In this document: piece after piece, positions 18,064 through 28,207 of the stretch | Numbering within the stretch: position 1 is the first letter of the stretch | Layout: every line of letters begins with the position of its first letter | Source: Thiomicrorhabdus chilensis DSM 12352 | GTDB lineage: Bacteria > Pseudomonadota > Gammaproteobacteria > Thiomicrospirales > Thiomicrospiraceae | Direction: 5' to 3' | NCBI RefSeq assembly: GCF_000483485.1 | Contig: NZ_KI519609.1 | Span: forward strand, 1,889,460 to 1,953,459 | DNA length: 64,000 nt | Notes under the pieces: generated by a model | What the model saw: only the letters and a program-made list of their open reading frames with translations | The model's database searches: none | Told to the model about the DNA's origin: nothing | Translations under genes and position numbers: made by a program

Positions 18064-20532
18064 TTAAAGAGAATCAATTAATCCGTAGAGCAGTTCAACT
18101 ACCTTCTCACTGTGCTTGTCGACTGCAGCCAGGCCGGCTTCAACGCTCTCCAGATCATCTATCTGCTTGGCATCCATGACCTGCTTGATGGCCTGATGCA
18201 TTTCCATATGCTCATCACCCAAGGCCTGCATCAAAGGCAAATGCATATACGCCTGCCCTTCTCCGTAATACCACTGACCCAACGCACACGCAGTATGGTC
18301 GGTAGCGGTTTCATAAGTGACGCCAATATCCACTCCTTCAACGAAGCCACGGATTTTGGACTTCCAAGACTGGTGAGCTTCAATCATTTTTTCAAATTGA
18401 CTGGCTTCATGATGGCGAACCAAACGTTGCATTCTGTTTTGATTGTCCTGATCGACGGTAAAGCTCGCCACCTGATCCCTCAGCATCTCGGCATCCGACA
18501 ACAGCTCCCCACTGCTTTCAGCCGCTTTCTCGACCACGGAAGCATTGCGTTGCGTCATCTGATCCATGGAAGAAATAGTCTGGTTTACCTGCTCAATCCC
18601 CTGGGCCTGCTCAATACTGGCCTGGCTGATTTCTGAAATCATCTGTCCAACGGTCTGCATACTGTCATTGATTACGCCCATCACATCACTGGTTTGCTGA
18701 ACATAATGCCCGGATGTCTGGCTGATTTTGACGCTGTTCTCAATCAAGCCTTTGATTTCGCCGGCGGCTTCCGCCGATTTGCCCGCTAAATTCCTGACTT
18801 CCCCGGCCACCACGGCAAAGCCTCGACCATGCTCACCCGCTCTGGCCGCTTCAACCGCCGCATTCAATGCCAGCAAGTTGGTCTGGAAGGCAATGCCGTC
18901 GATAATCGTGATGATATCGTTGATCTTCTGACTGGCCGCCGACATCTCCGTCATAGACTCCAAAGCTTCCTGCATGGTTTTCAAACCTTCCGCAAGTTGC
19001 TTCTGGGCATCACCGGTCACATGGTTGGCTTGCTGCGCGTTATCGGCGTTCTGACGTACGGTGGAAGTCATCTCTTCCATGGTCGCAGAAGTCTCTTCCA
19101 ACGCAGCAGCCTGTTGCTGAATACTGTGTGAAATCTGCTCATTGCCCTTGGCCAAACCATCGGCTCCGTCGGCGACGCAACTGGCTATGGCGCCGACTTT
19201 CCCGACCATGATTTCGGTATTGGAGACCGAACTGTTCATCGAATCCTTAAGCACCGCCATCTTGCCTTTATAGGAGCCTTTGACTTTCTGCGTCAGATCA
19301 CCTTCGCTGATTTTAGCCTGAACAGAAGCCACTTCATCCACAAACTGTTCCAAATCGTTCAGTGTTGTATTGATGGACTCTTTCAATGGGATGAAATCAC
19401 CACGAGCATCCACTTCGGAACGCACCGAAAAATCACCCAAACTCAATGCATTAAGGGTTTGCGCAATGCTCTCCAAAGTGGCGCGCATCTGCACAGCGGA
19501 TCGATCCAAATCATAAAGCACATCCGAGAAGGTCCCTTTCAGCTCAACCGTATCTGACTTGGCCACATCCAACTCTCCGGAACGGAAATTATTGGCCGTC
19601 TGTTGAAGCATCGACATCACCCCATCAATTTGATTCAAAGACTGATTGACCCCATCCTTTAACAGTAAAAACTGGCCTCTTTTGCCCACTTCAACTCGTC
19701 TCTCAAAACGGCCTTGGGCTATCTCCTGCATGACCTCCACTACATCGGCAATCGCACTATCCATGCGACTGAACAAATCATTCATCTCGATTGAGACTTG
19801 AGCCAATTCATCTTTACCGTAGACTTGCACGCGATGACTCAAATCACCGCTTTTAGAAATGGTATCTACGGTTGAGACAATTGCATTAATGGGTCTCAGG
19901 AAACTTCTGGCGACAAACCAGCCCACCAGGCTGAAGAGCACCACACTGATGGCCAACCAAGACCAGATAAGGATTTCACCGCTATTTTGCTCTTTATACA
20001 GCTTGGACACTGCCAAAGAATTTTGCGCCACCTCGTAATCGCGGAATTCCTTAACGATTTTAGTAAAACCTAAATATTTTTTCTGGAAGTCGTTCATGAG
20101 AATATCAATCGCTTCCTCGGTAAACTCTTCGTCCACCGCCATCATAAAGCTGCCGAATACGGCATTGGCACTTGAAACATTGGATTTCAAAGCTTCGTAG
20201 AGTTCACTCTCTTTCTTATCCAGCTTAATCTGATTCAAACGCTCAAAAATGTTGAAAATCTGTTTAGCGCTTTCATCCAGACCTTTTTTTACTTCCGCTT
20301 GACGTTCTGGATCTTCAACTAGAACCAGATTGCGTTGCAATACCGCACGTTCATCGGACACGCTTTTCAAATTATTCAGCAAGGAAAGTTTGACGCCATT
20401 GACTTTAATGATCTGGTCAACCGTCCGGTTGGTCTCGTTGATCAAAAACTGGGTGACAAGATTACTGGCCAGTAAGAAAAATATTGCACCGGCAATACCG
20501 ATTATCATCCGAGTTTTTATAGTCATTTCCAA
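18064..20532 (-). CDS. Methyl-accepting chemotaxis protein with HAMP array and C-terminal CZB domain
   Basis: The 822-residue chemoreceptor has TM1 (about 9-30), a roughly 155-residue periplasmic helical sensor, TM2 (about 187-208), then a series of HAMP-like repeats to about residue 450. Five GDL/GRF-type starts are seen by eye. The methyl-accepting signalling domain follows, with hairpin tip region [18 protein letters not shown]. The last 115 residues match the chemoreceptor zinc-binding (CZB) pattern: histidine in [16 protein letters not shown], and [10 protein letters not shown]. It lies directly beside the zinc uptake genes. CZB domains are known to bind zinc; a zinc-taxis role is inference. 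Confidence 0.92.
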   Translation of the reverse strand: MEMTIKTRMIIGIAGAIFFLLASNLVTQFLINETNRTVDQIIKVNGVKLSLLNNLKSVSDERAVLQRNLVLVEDPERQAEVKKGLDESAKQIFNIFERLNQIKLDKKESELYEALKSNVSSANAVFGSFMMAVDEEFTEEAIDILMNDFQKKYLGFTKIVKEFRDYEVAQNSLAVSKLYKEQNSGEILIWSWLAISVVLFSLVGWFVARSFLRPINAIVSTVDTISKSGDLSHRVQVYGKDELAQVSIEMNDLFSRMDSAIADVVEVMQEIAQGRFERRVEVGKRGQFLLLKDGVNQSLNQIDGVMSMLQQTANNFRSGELDVAKSDTVELKGTFSDVLYDLDRSAVQMRATLESIAQTLNALSLGDFSVRSEVDARGDFIPLKESINTTLNDLEQFVDEVASVQAKISEGDLTQKVKGSYKGKMAVLKDSMNSSVSNTEIMVGKVGAIASCVADGADGLAKGNEQISHSIQQQAAALEETSATMEEMTSTVRQNADNAQQANHVTGDAQKQLAEGLKTMQEALESMTEMSAASQKINDIITIIDGIAFQTNLLALNAAVEAARAGEHGRGFAVVAGEVRNLAGKSAEAAGEIKGLIENSVKISQTSGHYVQQTSDVMGVINDSMQTVGQMISEISQASIEQAQGIEQVNQTISSMDQMTQRNASVVEKAAESSGELLSDAEMLRDQVASFTVDQDNQNRMQRLVRHHEASQFEKMIEAHQSWKSKIRGFVEGVDIGVTYETATDHTACALGQWYYGEGQAYMHLPLMQALGDEHMEMHQAIKQVMDAKQIDDLESVEAGLAAVDKHSEKVVELLYGLIDSL

Positions 20533-20572
20533 TCCTCTGTATTTCTACTTATTCTATATTTTTATAACAAAT

Positions 20573-20589
20573 GCCTTGTTTTACAAGGC
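20573..20589 (-). terminator. Hairpin between folA and chemoreceptor gene
   Basis: Perfect inverted repeat GCCTTGT / ACAAGGC with a 3-base loop. The T-run after it is weak, so termination of the lgt-thyA-folA transcript here is only probable. Confidence 0.4.
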
Positions 20590-20640
20590 TACGGGCCATT
20601 CTATAGAAGCGACAAGAGACACATCATCAATTTTTTTTAG

Positions 20641-21129
20641 TCAGACTTTATCCAATGTTATGAACTCAAACGCATAGGCGTGCCGTTCATCTTTATCATG
20701 TTTTGCCAGCTCGACTGTTTTCCATTCATATCCACGCCAATCGGGGAACAGGGTATCACCTTGAATTTCAGCATCTATCAGCGTTAGATACAGACGGTCG
20801 GCAAAAGGTAGCATCTGAGAATACAGTTGACCACCTCCCATGATAATAACCTCTTCATAGTCGTTAAGCGTCGCCAAGGCGGACTCAACGGAATCAAACA
20901 CAGTCACGCCATTTAATTCCAATTCAGAGTTGCGACTGATAACAATATTCGGACGATTAGGCAAAGGTTTGGAACCAATCGATTCAAAGGTTTTACGTCC
21001 CATAATCACCGGTTTTCCGGTGGTTTTGGCTTTAAAAAACTTCAGGTCATCTGGCAGATGCCAGGGCATTTCGTTGTCCAAACCGATGACTCGGTTTTTA
21101 GCCATAGCGGCAATCATGGCGATCTTCAT
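20641..21129 (-). CDS. folA: Dihydrofolate reductase
   Basis: Reduces dihydrofolate with NADPH, regenerating tetrahydrofolate used up by thymidylate synthase. The 162-residue product has the family landmarks: [23 protein letters not shown], the cofactor segment [12 protein letters not shown], and [11 protein letters not shown]. Its ATG overlaps the thyA stop (ATGA), so the two folate enzymes are translationally coupled. Confidence 0.97.
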   Translation of the reverse strand: MKIAMIAAMAKNRVIGLDNEMPWHLPDDLKFFKAKTTGKPVIMGRKTFESIGSKPLPNRPNIVISRNSELELNGVTVFDSVESALATLNDYEEVIIMGGGQLYSQMLPFADRLYLTLIDAEIQGDTLFPDWRGYEWKTVELAKHDKDERHAYAFEFITLDKV

Positions 21130-21959
21130 ACCGACACCTTGGCCTTGATATGGGGATGGGATTCATAATTCACAATTTCAAAGTCATCGAACTGATAATC
21201 AAAAATACTCTCCGGCTTGCGCTTGATCAGCAACTTGGGCAAAGGATAAGGTTCTCGCTGTAACTGGGTTTTAGCCTGTTCCAAGGTATTGTTGTACAGG
21301 TGCACATCCCCTCCCGTCCAGATAAATTCCCCTACATCGTATCCGATCTGCTGTGCCATCATATGCACCAACAGCGCATAACTGGCGATATTGAAAGGCA
21401 CTCCTAGAAAGGTGTCGGCACTGCGCTGATACAACTGGCAAGAGAGTCGTCCGTTGGCGACATAAAATTGAAAAAACGCGTGACAGGTCGCCAACGCCAT
21501 GCGCCCCTGCTCCACATTTTGCTGCGGACTCATGGACTCATCAGGCAAATCGGCAGGATTCCAGGCAGTCACAATCATGCGGCGGCTGTTGGGGTTGTTT
21601 TTTAGTGTCTCGACCACTTCGGCAATCTGATTAATGGTTTCACCATTAGGCTTTTCCCAAGCAACCCACTGCTTGCCGTATAAAGGGCCTAAATCACCCG
21701 AATCGGTCGCCCATTCATCCCAAATACGCACTCCGTTGTCTTTGAGGTATTTGATATTGGTATCCCCCGACAGAAACCATAAAAGCTCATGGATAATGGA
21801 ACGTAAATGCAGTTTTTTGGTGGTCACCAGGGGAAACCCTTGCTGAAGATCGAAGCGCATCTGATATCCGAATACGGAACGCGTTCCGGTGCCGGTTCGA
21901 TCGCCTTTATCGGTGCCGTTTTCAATAATGTGGTTAAGAAGCTCTAAATACTGTTTCAT
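21126..21959 (-). CDS. thyA: Thymidylate synthase ThyA
   Basis: Converts dUMP to dTMP with methylene-tetrahydrofolate. The start used is [11 protein letters not shown] at 21959, the common ThyA start, leaving 277 residues; the longer frame to 22007 runs into lgt. The nucleophile region ([12 protein letters not shown]), [16 protein letters not shown], and the C-terminal [13 protein letters not shown] are present. It forms an operon with lgt upstream (13-base gap) and folA downstream (4-base overlap). Confidence 0.97.
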   Translation of the reverse strand: MKQYLELLNHIIENGTDKGDRTGTGTRSVFGYQMRFDLQQGFPLVTTKKLHLRSIIHELLWFLSGDTNIKYLKDNGVRIWDEWATDSGDLGPLYGKQWVAWEKPNGETINQIAEVVETLKNNPNSRRMIVTAWNPADLPDESMSPQQNVEQGRMALATCHAFFQFYVANGRLSCQLYQRSADTFLGVPFNIASYALLVHMMAQQIGYDVGEFIWTGGDVHLYNNTLEQAKTQLQREPYPLPKLLIKRKPESIFDYQFDDFEIVNYESHPHIKAKVSV

Positions 21960-21972
21960 AAAACTCAAATCT

Positions 21973-22785
21973 TTAGTTGTTTGAAAAAACGATCTGTTTT
22001 TTGGCATTGGAGTAACGCCAAACCATCAATCCAATTCCTGCCAGAATCATCGGCAAGGACAACACCTGCCCCATCGTCAACCAATCCCAGGCTAAATAGC
22101 CGATGTGCGCATCCGGCATGCGATAGAACTCCACAAAAAAACGGAACACGCCATAGCCCAGCAAAAACAAACCGGCTATCGCGCCATCCGGTCTGGGTTT
22201 GTTGGCATACCAGGCCAACAGAATAAAGAGCACCGCCCCTTCCAATAAGGCTTCCAAAAGCTGGGTCGGGTATTTAACCACCACCTGCTGAAGCGATGGA
22301 TCGTATACCGCCATGCCTAAAGGCGAATCGGTCACCTTTCCCCATAGTTCGCCATTGATGAAGTTGCCGATTCGACCGGTCAACAAGCCGATTGGAATCA
22401 AGGGTGCGACAAAGTCTGCGACCTGGAACAATGACAGATTGACTTTACGCGCAAACAGCCACATCGCAAGCGTGACCCCGATCAATCCGCCATGAAACGA
22501 CATTCCCCCTTGCCAGACATGGAAGATGGCCATTGGTTGATCCAGATAGAAAGCCAAATCGTAAAACAGGATGTAGCCTATACGTCCGCCGAGAATCACG
22601 CCCATGGCGATATAGAATAGTAGATCGCCAACCCGCTCGGTTGTCCAGTCCACCAGTTTCCGCGCACGCCAGACACCGTACCACCAGCCCAGCAAAAAGG
22701 CCAAAAGATACATCAAACCATACCAGTGAATTTGAAAGAAACCCAAGTCCAGAGCGACCGGGTCGAGATTAGGATAATGCCACAT
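21973..22785 (-). CDS. lgt: Prolipoprotein diacylglyceryl transferase Lgt
   Basis: Inner-membrane enzyme that attaches diacylglycerol to the lipobox cysteine of prolipoproteins. The 270-residue product is strongly hydrophobic, has the signature [13 protein letters not shown] and the HGGLIG motif with its essential histidine. It is followed by thyA and folA, an arrangement common in gammaproteobacteria. It provides the modification needed by lipoproteins such as LpoA at 49 kb. Confidence 0.97.
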   Translation of the reverse strand: MWHYPNLDPVALDLGFFQIHWYGLMYLLAFLLGWWYGVWRARKLVDWTTERVGDLLFYIAMGVILGGRIGYILFYDLAFYLDQPMAIFHVWQGGMSFHGGLIGVTLAMWLFARKVNLSLFQVADFVAPLIPIGLLTGRIGNFINGELWGKVTDSPLGMAVYDPSLQQVVVKYPTQLLEALLEGAVLFILLAWYANKPRPDGAIAGLFLLGYGVFRFFVEFYRMPDAHIGYLAWDWLTMGQVLSLPMILAGIGLMVWRYSNAKKQIVFSNN

Positions 22786-22847
22786 AAGAATTCTCAGATA
22801 TTAGGAACCTGAACATCATAACAGAAGCCCTTATGAGACGCATTAGA

Positions 22848-22864
22848 CAGGCCTGCCGATTTTC
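22848..22864 (+). repeat. CAGGCCTG dispersed motif with tail
   Basis: CAGGCCTGCCGATTTTC, an exact consensus copy between lgt and a chemoreceptor gene. Confidence 0.85.
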
Positions 22865-22902
22865 ATAAATTGGAATTAAGCGAGCAATCCAGTGGAAACG
22901 GA

Positions 22903-22910
22903 CAGGCCTG
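22903..22910. repeat. CAGGCCTG core
   Basis: Second core, 55 bases from the previous one in the same intergenic gap. It lacks the usual tail and overlaps the hairpin at 22906-22925. Confidence 0.7.
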
Positions 22911-22925
22911 TCGAGAATGACAGGC
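22906..22925 (-). terminator. Hairpin after chemoreceptor gene
   Basis: Perfect arms GCCTGTC / GACAGGC with a 6-base loop, ten bases past the chemoreceptor stop on the minus strand. No T-run follows, so its efficiency as a terminator is uncertain. Confidence 0.35.
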
Positions 22926-22934
22926 GGGTACAGA

Positions 22935-24965
22935 CTAGATCTTGAACTGATGCACCAATGTCTCGAGCTTATCGGCCAAGGCCTGCATGTTATGCCCGGC
23001 GGACTCGGTGTTTTCGGTCCCCAAAGCGGCCTTTTCGCTTACCGCATGAATCTGGCTGATATTCAAATTGATCTCTTGCGCCAACTGGCTTTGTGAATGC
23101 GCGGCATTGAACATCTGCTCACTCATTTGATTGATGTCATCCATCAAAATGGTCACCGGATTCAACGCCTGCTCTGAAGCGTAAACCGCCTCACAACTGG
23201 CTTCGGTTGCCGATTGACTACGCTGCACCATCTCCACGGTGGACAACGTGGCCTGACGGATCTTGTCGATGATGTTCTCGATTTTAAGCGTCGATTCCTG
23301 GGTTCTTTGCGCCAAGCCACGAACTTCATCGGCCACGACCGCAAAGCCACGACCATGTTCGCCGGCACGGGCCGCCTCAATGGCCGCATTCAGAGAAAGC
23401 AGGTTGGTCTGTTCGGCAATTTCGCGAATCACATTGACCACGGTTCCAATCTGCTCGCTGTCGTTACGCAGCTGAGAAACCGCCTCGGTCATGGCCAGCA
23501 TACCTTCAGACAAGTTCTGAATCTCGCTAGCGGTCCCCTTGACCATGCTGCCGCCCTCTTTCACTCTGGAGGCGGCCTGCTGTGTCGCTCTTGAGGTATT
23601 GTGTGAATGATCTTCTACACTTTTCGCCTTATTGGTCATATCCACCATTGCTTCAGACAGGTGACGTGAAGAAGCCAACTGCTGCTGCGTGCCCTCCTTG
23701 GTTTCATGAGTGATTTCCAGCAGGGCTTGAGATGAGACCTCCAACTCTTCGATGGTCTGCGACACCTCTTTCAACATGACCTGAATCTTTTCGATAAACT
23801 GGTTGAAATACCTCGACAGATCCGCCAGTTCGTCTTTGCCTTTTACCGGCAGACGCTGTGTTAAATCGCCGTCTTCCTCGGCAATCGCTTTCATCGCACC
23901 GGACGCCTGCTGAATCGGATCGACCACCGCATAGGTCACACGGCGCGACACCAACATGCCCAGAATCTGCCCCAGGATAGAAACCGTCAATACAAACACG
24001 ATGTTATAAAAACTTGAATCCACCACCGATTGACTGACCTCGACCATCTCTTTAGTCGCGGCGTTGGAAATGGAAACCAACTCATTATCCAAAGTCTGGA
24101 AAATCGGCTCAATCTCATTCTTCATCAGCCAGGTGTCCATTCGCCATTTCTCACCCTGATGAATACTCTTAAGCTGCATGAAATGCTCTCGATAGGCCTG
24201 ATACACTTCCCAGACTTTGATTAAACCATCCTCTTCTTCCAAAGTGAGTTCAACTCGTTCCTGGGAGTTCAGACGGTTGATCATCTGTTCCGTGGTATTC
24301 AAATAACCTTCCGTCAACTCAGCCATCTCTTCGGTTCTGAACGCCACATAACCACGGACATTGGAAACTACATTCAACCAGCTTTTCTGCATATTCAAAA
24401 GATCGGTCAACACCCCTTGACGTTCTGGCTCCAAAGACGCCAATTCCGATGCAACCATCATATTGATCTGATTCTGCATGCTATTCGCCAAACTCAACAT
24501 ATGTTCGTTCACATACTGAAAAGCCGGAAACTTCTTGCTGCGATCCTCTTGCAATTCCACAAGCTGGTCAACCAGACCCGGCAATTGATCCAACTTCTTC
24601 TCGATCAGGCCGTAGGCTTCAAGCACCTGTTGATCACTGTCTCCGTTGACGCGAATCGATACCGAGGCTTTTTGAACACCCTGAATCACTTGGGCAAATC
24701 CTGCCTGATAAGCGGCAAGCAACTCTTTGTCATGCGTCAACATATACATGCTCAAAGCGTTCATACTTTTCTCTAACGACAGAGCCAATTCGGACGCGCC
24801 AATGGCAACAGGCTGCTTCTCATTGACCACCACCGAAACATTCTGCCGAACCAGATAGAGGTTAATGACCGCCTGCAAGGTGATGATCGCCAAGACTGTC
24901 CAAATGACTCCAAAGCCGAAGCGCATTTTTTGCTTGATTGTTAGATTCTGTAAAAATGAACGCAT
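22935..24965 (-). CDS. Methyl-accepting chemotaxis protein
   Basis: The 676-residue chemoreceptor has TM1 (about residues 14-34), a long periplasmic sensor of about 270 residues predicted helical, TM2 (about 319-340), a HAMP domain ([21 protein letters not shown] onward), and a signalling domain with tip region [19 protein letters not shown]. The ligand is unknown. It differs from the other receptor in the window in lacking a HAMP array and a zinc tail. A sigma-54-like promoter lies 50-60 bases upstream of the start. Confidence 0.95.
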   Translation of the reverse strand: MRSFLQNLTIKQKMRFGFGVIWTVLAIITLQAVINLYLVRQNVSVVVNEKQPVAIGASELALSLEKSMNALSMYMLTHDKELLAAYQAGFAQVIQGVQKASVSIRVNGDSDQQVLEAYGLIEKKLDQLPGLVDQLVELQEDRSKKFPAFQYVNEHMLSLANSMQNQINMMVASELASLEPERQGVLTDLLNMQKSWLNVVSNVRGYVAFRTEEMAELTEGYLNTTEQMINRLNSQERVELTLEEEDGLIKVWEVYQAYREHFMQLKSIHQGEKWRMDTWLMKNEIEPIFQTLDNELVSISNAATKEMVEVSQSVVDSSFYNIVFVLTVSILGQILGMLVSRRVTYAVVDPIQQASGAMKAIAEEDGDLTQRLPVKGKDELADLSRYFNQFIEKIQVMLKEVSQTIEELEVSSQALLEITHETKEGTQQQLASSRHLSEAMVDMTNKAKSVEDHSHNTSRATQQAASRVKEGGSMVKGTASEIQNLSEGMLAMTEAVSQLRNDSEQIGTVVNVIREIAEQTNLLSLNAAIEAARAGEHGRGFAVVADEVRGLAQRTQESTLKIENIIDKIRQATLSTVEMVQRSQSATEASCEAVYASEQALNPVTILMDDINQMSEQMFNAAHSQSQLAQEINLNISQIHAVSEKAALGTENTESAGHNMQALADKLETLVHQFKI

Positions 24966-25012
24966 AATGTATTCTTCACTATTTTGACAGTTAAAAGTAT
25001 TTGGAATTTACA

Positions 25013-25028
25013 AGCAAATTAAATGCCA
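25013..25028 (-). promoter_or_regulatory. Candidate sigma-54 promoter for chemoreceptor gene
   Basis: Minus strand TGGCATTTAATTTGCT: GG and GC are exactly ten bases apart and ten of twelve key bases match TGGCACG-N4-TTGCW. The predicted start would leave a leader of about 37 bases before the ATG at 24965. Confidence 0.5.
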
Positions 25029-25144
25029 ATTAAAAACTGACCTTACAATTCAGAAGAATGCCGCCTCATCAAATCCGTAAATCTGCAGAAGACAAAAAGA
25101 ATAGTCAAAAATACCTATTATGGCAAAGAGTGCCGATCTGATGA

Positions 25145-25930
25145 TCAGCGTAAAGGATAATTGCCCCGGGCAATCAGCCCGCCATCGATGGTCAGTATCG
25201 ACCCGGTCATCCATGAGGTCACATCCGACAGCAGATAAGCGGTCGCTTCACCCATCTCTTCGACATTGCCGTATCGGCCTGCTGGCATTCGCTCAGACCA
25301 GTACTGCTCCATCTCGGGCTTCAGTAGAATATCAAAGGTGCGTTCTACCGGTACGACGCCCGGTGCCAAACCATTGACGCGAATTCCATGGCGCCCCCAT
25401 TCAACCGCCTGAACCTTGGTAATCGCATCCAGACCGGCTTTAGATGCGGCGTAAGCGGAAAACCACTCACAGGTTGCCTGGCCGTGAATGCTGCTGTTAT
25501 TGACGATAGCGCCTGGCTGATCGGCCCGAATGCAGGCCTGGGCAAATTCGGTACTGATTTGATAGGGAGCCTGTAAATTCACCGCCAAAGTTTCAGCAAA
25601 CTGCTCACCAGAAGAGTCGTTGACTGCCGTCGTCTTGGTGACAACTCCAGCATTATTCACCAAACCGTCCAAACCATCGAACAATGACCAGGCCTGCTTG
25701 AAAAAACCGGCAATGGCTGACAGATCGCGGAAATCACACTGTACAACCTGCGCTTTGGCCCCCAGAGCTTCAACCTCTGCCAGCGTTTGCCGTATGCCCG
25801 AATCGTTTTGATTGTAATGCAGCACCAGCCGGCAGCCCTCTCTGGCCAGTACCTTGGCCATGCCAGCGCCAATACCACTGGAAGCACCTGTAATTAGAAC
25901 TCGTTTACCTTGCAATCCCTGCATATCCAA
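25145..25930 (-). CDS. Short-chain dehydrogenase/reductase (SDR), classical type
   Basis: NAD(P)-dependent oxidoreductase of 261 residues. The cofactor motif TGASSGIG (about 14-21), NNAG (about 91-94), catalytic serine in NNSSIHG, and YAASK active site are all present, as is the classical C-terminal TGSILTIDGG. The basic/acidic cofactor determinants do not settle NAD or NADP, and the substrate cannot be told. It lies 26 bases after murG on the same strand and may share its transcript. Confidence 0.9.
   Translation of the reverse strand: MDMQGLQGKRVLITGASSGIGAGMAKVLAREGCRLVLHYNQNDSGIRQTLAEVEALGAKAQVVQCDFRDLSAIAGFFKQAWSLFDGLDGLVNNAGVVTKTTAVNDSSGEQFAETLAVNLQAPYQISTEFAQACIRADQPGAIVNNSSIHGQATCEWFSAYAASKAGLDAITKVQAVEWGRHGIRVNGLAPGVVPVERTFDILLKPEMEQYWSERMPAGRYGNVEEMGEATAYLLSDVTSWMTGSILTIDGGLIARGNYPLR
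25533..25540. repeat. CAGGCCTG core
   Basis: Core inside the SDR gene; the tail GGCAAATTC is only loosely like the consensus. Confidence 0.6.
25689..25696. repeat. CAGGCCTG core
   Basis: Second core inside the SDR gene. On the minus strand it continues GTCATTGTTC, a partial tail. Confidence 0.6.
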
Positions 25931-25956
25931 TCACCTTATCTGTATTACTTAAACTG

Positions 25957-27036
25957 TCAGCTCTGGGCCTTGATGATGGCCAATAATAGCTTGGCAATCT
26001 TCTGGGTGGCCTGGCTTGGAGCTCCGCTGCGAATATTCTGAGAGGCCGCCATGCGCTTTGTGGGGTTCTCACACCACTCTTTTAAAACCAACGCCAATCC
26101 GCTCGCCGTCAAGTCATTCTGCTGAATGATCTCTCCACCATCCAGATCCACCAACACCTGCGCATTGGCGGTTTGATGGTCATCTACTGCGTGAGGATAC
26201 GGCACCATAATGGCCGGGCGCGCCGTGGCCATCAACTCACTGACGGTTAAGGCACCAGAACGACAAATTACCATATCTGCCGCTTCATAGGCTTGTCGCA
26301 TGTCATCGATAAACGGCACCACTTCAGCCTTAACCCCTGACTCGCTATAGGCTTTCTGCGCTTGATTTAAAGTTTTTTCACCGGTTTGATGGATTACTTT
26401 CGGACGTATCTCCTCGGGCAATAAGGCCAAAGCCTTGGGAACGGTTTCGTTAAGAGCCAAGGCCCCTCGACTGCCACCCAATACAAGCAAACGACAAGGT
26501 GTATGCTCTGCAACCACTGAAAGCTCTTCGAGACCGGCACGCACCGGATTACCAAGCCTCTCTACGTGTTCGCCATGAATACGAGACTGTGGAAAAGCAG
26601 TGATGACCTTGGCCGCCAAGGGCGCCAATAATTTATTGGTCAATCCGGGTATGGCGTTCTGCTCATGCACCACCAAAGGAATGCCCAAGGTTTTCGCAGC
26701 CAAACCGCCGGGGCCGCAGACAAATCCCCCCATTCCCAATACCAAATCCGGTTTCTGTTCACGCAAAATAGTCCTTGCCTGCCAGCAAGCACGAGTCACA
26801 TTGATTGGCGCCTTTAGCCAGCCAATCAGGCCGTTGCCACGCAAACCCTTAATGGAAATCGCCTTAAAAGGGATCATCGCGCGCTCCACCCAATCCCGTT
26901 CCATACCGCCTTGCGTTCCCATCCAGCAAACTTCCACGTCGTGATCTTGAAGCTCTTCCGCAATGGCAATGCCCGGAAACACATGACCGCCGGTACCGCC
27001 GGCCATAATACAGACTTTGGTTTTTTTGGACTTCAT
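25957..27036 (-). CDS. murG: Lipid II synthase MurG
   Basis: GT-B glycosyltransferase adding GlcNAc to lipid I on the inner face of the membrane. The 359-residue product has the glycine-rich loop MAGGTGGHVFPG (residues about 12-23), the second loop GMGGFVCGPGG, and GGSRGA, with the UDP-GlcNAc region CRSGALTVSEL. It overlaps ftsW by four bases. In most relatives murC follows directly; here the SDR gene does. Confidence 0.97.
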   Translation of the reverse strand: MKSKKTKVCIMAGGTGGHVFPGIAIAEELQDHDVEVCWMGTQGGMERDWVERAMIPFKAISIKGLRGNGLIGWLKAPINVTRACWQARTILREQKPDLVLGMGGFVCGPGGLAAKTLGIPLVVHEQNAIPGLTNKLLAPLAAKVITAFPQSRIHGEHVERLGNPVRAGLEELSVVAEHTPCRLLVLGGSRGALALNETVPKALALLPEEIRPKVIHQTGEKTLNQAQKAYSESGVKAEVVPFIDDMRQAYEAADMVICRSGALTVSELMATARPAIMVPYPHAVDDHQTANAQVLVDLDGGEIIQQNDLTASGLALVLKEWCENPTKRMAASQNIRSGAPSQATQKIAKLLLAIIKAQS

Positions 27037-28205
27037 ACAGCCTCCTTATCGGCAGCGGGTTCCGTTTGCGGGTTGCGATTGATGGTTCGACGGGTTTCGT
27101 AATCGACTCTAAATACAATCGCCATGGCGGCAATCAGCAGCAACAGACTGCTCCCCCCGTAACTCATAAACGGTAGGGTCAGCCCCTTGGTTGGAAAGGC
27201 GCCCATGTTAACGCCCATATTGATCATCGCCTGCAGAATAATCCAGATTCCAATTCCGTAAGCGACCATCCCGCCAAAAAAGGCTTCATTGTCAAACGCC
27301 TTACGACCGATTCGAAACAACCGGTAGAGGATCAATAAATAGAGCCCCACCAAAAAGACAACTCCGATAAAGCCGAACTCCTCGGCATAAATCGAAAACA
27401 GAAAATCGGTGTGCGCATCCGGCAAATAAAGCAATTTCTGCACACTTCCACCGATTCCGACTCCGCTCCACTCGCCGCGGCCTAATGCAATCAGGGCTTG
27501 TGTCAGCTGATAGCCACTGCCAAACGGATCCTGCCAAGGATCCAAAAAACTGCTGACACGGGCCATTCGATAAGGCGAGATGATGACCAAAACCGCTAGC
27601 AGACTGGCCATCGGCAACACGGTCAGCACAAAGTAACGCCACGGCGCGCCGGCAATCAACAACATTCCGGTAATCACCACGGCGATGACAAAGGTACTCC
27701 CGTAATCCGGCTCCATCAATAGCAAAATCGCCATGACCCCAAACGGAAGCGCCAAACGAATCACCGCCTCAAAACTCTCTTTGACCGCAGAGGCGTGGCG
27801 ATCAAGATAACCCGCCATGAAAATGACGATGACCAATTTCATGAATTCGGAAGGCTGGAAGTTCATCACCACCAGCGGCAACCAGCGCTTACTGCCGTTG
27901 ATTTCGCGTCCGAAAACCAGCACCATAATCAACAAGAACAAGGCAAAAAGAAACAGTTTACCGCGGTGCTTTTGCCAAAAAGAGAGGGGAATCTGAAACA
28001 GAACATAGGCGGCCGCCAAGCCCAATCCCAAGGAGATGAACTGACGGATAAAATAATGACTGGTATCCGCAAAACGTTTTTCACTGATGGCAACCGAACT
28101 GGATGCCACCATCATCAAGCCGATGACCATCAATACACTGATCAGCCCCAGTAACCAATAATCGATTGGCCAATCCTGACTAGACTGCCGCCAACGTTTG
28201 AGCAT
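27033..28205 (-). CDS. ftsW: Peptidoglycan glycosyltransferase FtsW
   Basis: Septal SEDS glycosyltransferase that polymerises lipid II with FtsI. The 390-residue product has about ten membrane segments and family motifs NGSKRWLP, the periplasmic-loop PDAHTDFLFS, and LPFMSYGGSSLL. It overlaps murG by four bases and lies two bases after murD, so the three are one unit. Confidence 0.97.
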   Translation of the reverse strand: MLKRWRQSSQDWPIDYWLLGLISVLMVIGLMMVASSSVAISEKRFADTSHYFIRQFISLGLGLAAAYVLFQIPLSFWQKHRGKLFLFALFLLIMVLVFGREINGSKRWLPLVVMNFQPSEFMKLVIVIFMAGYLDRHASAVKESFEAVIRLALPFGVMAILLLMEPDYGSTFVIAVVITGMLLIAGAPWRYFVLTVLPMASLLAVLVIISPYRMARVSSFLDPWQDPFGSGYQLTQALIALGRGEWSGVGIGGSVQKLLYLPDAHTDFLFSIYAEEFGFIGVVFLVGLYLLILYRLFRIGRKAFDNEAFFGGMVAYGIGIWIILQAMINMGVNMGAFPTKGLTLPFMSYGGSSLLLLIAAMAIVFRVDYETRRTINRNPQTEPAADKEAV

Positions 28206-28207
28206 TC

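Noticed and set aside
21960-22007. N-terminal extension of thyA
   Set aside because: It would overlap lgt, and ThyA proteins normally begin at the MKQYLELL segment.
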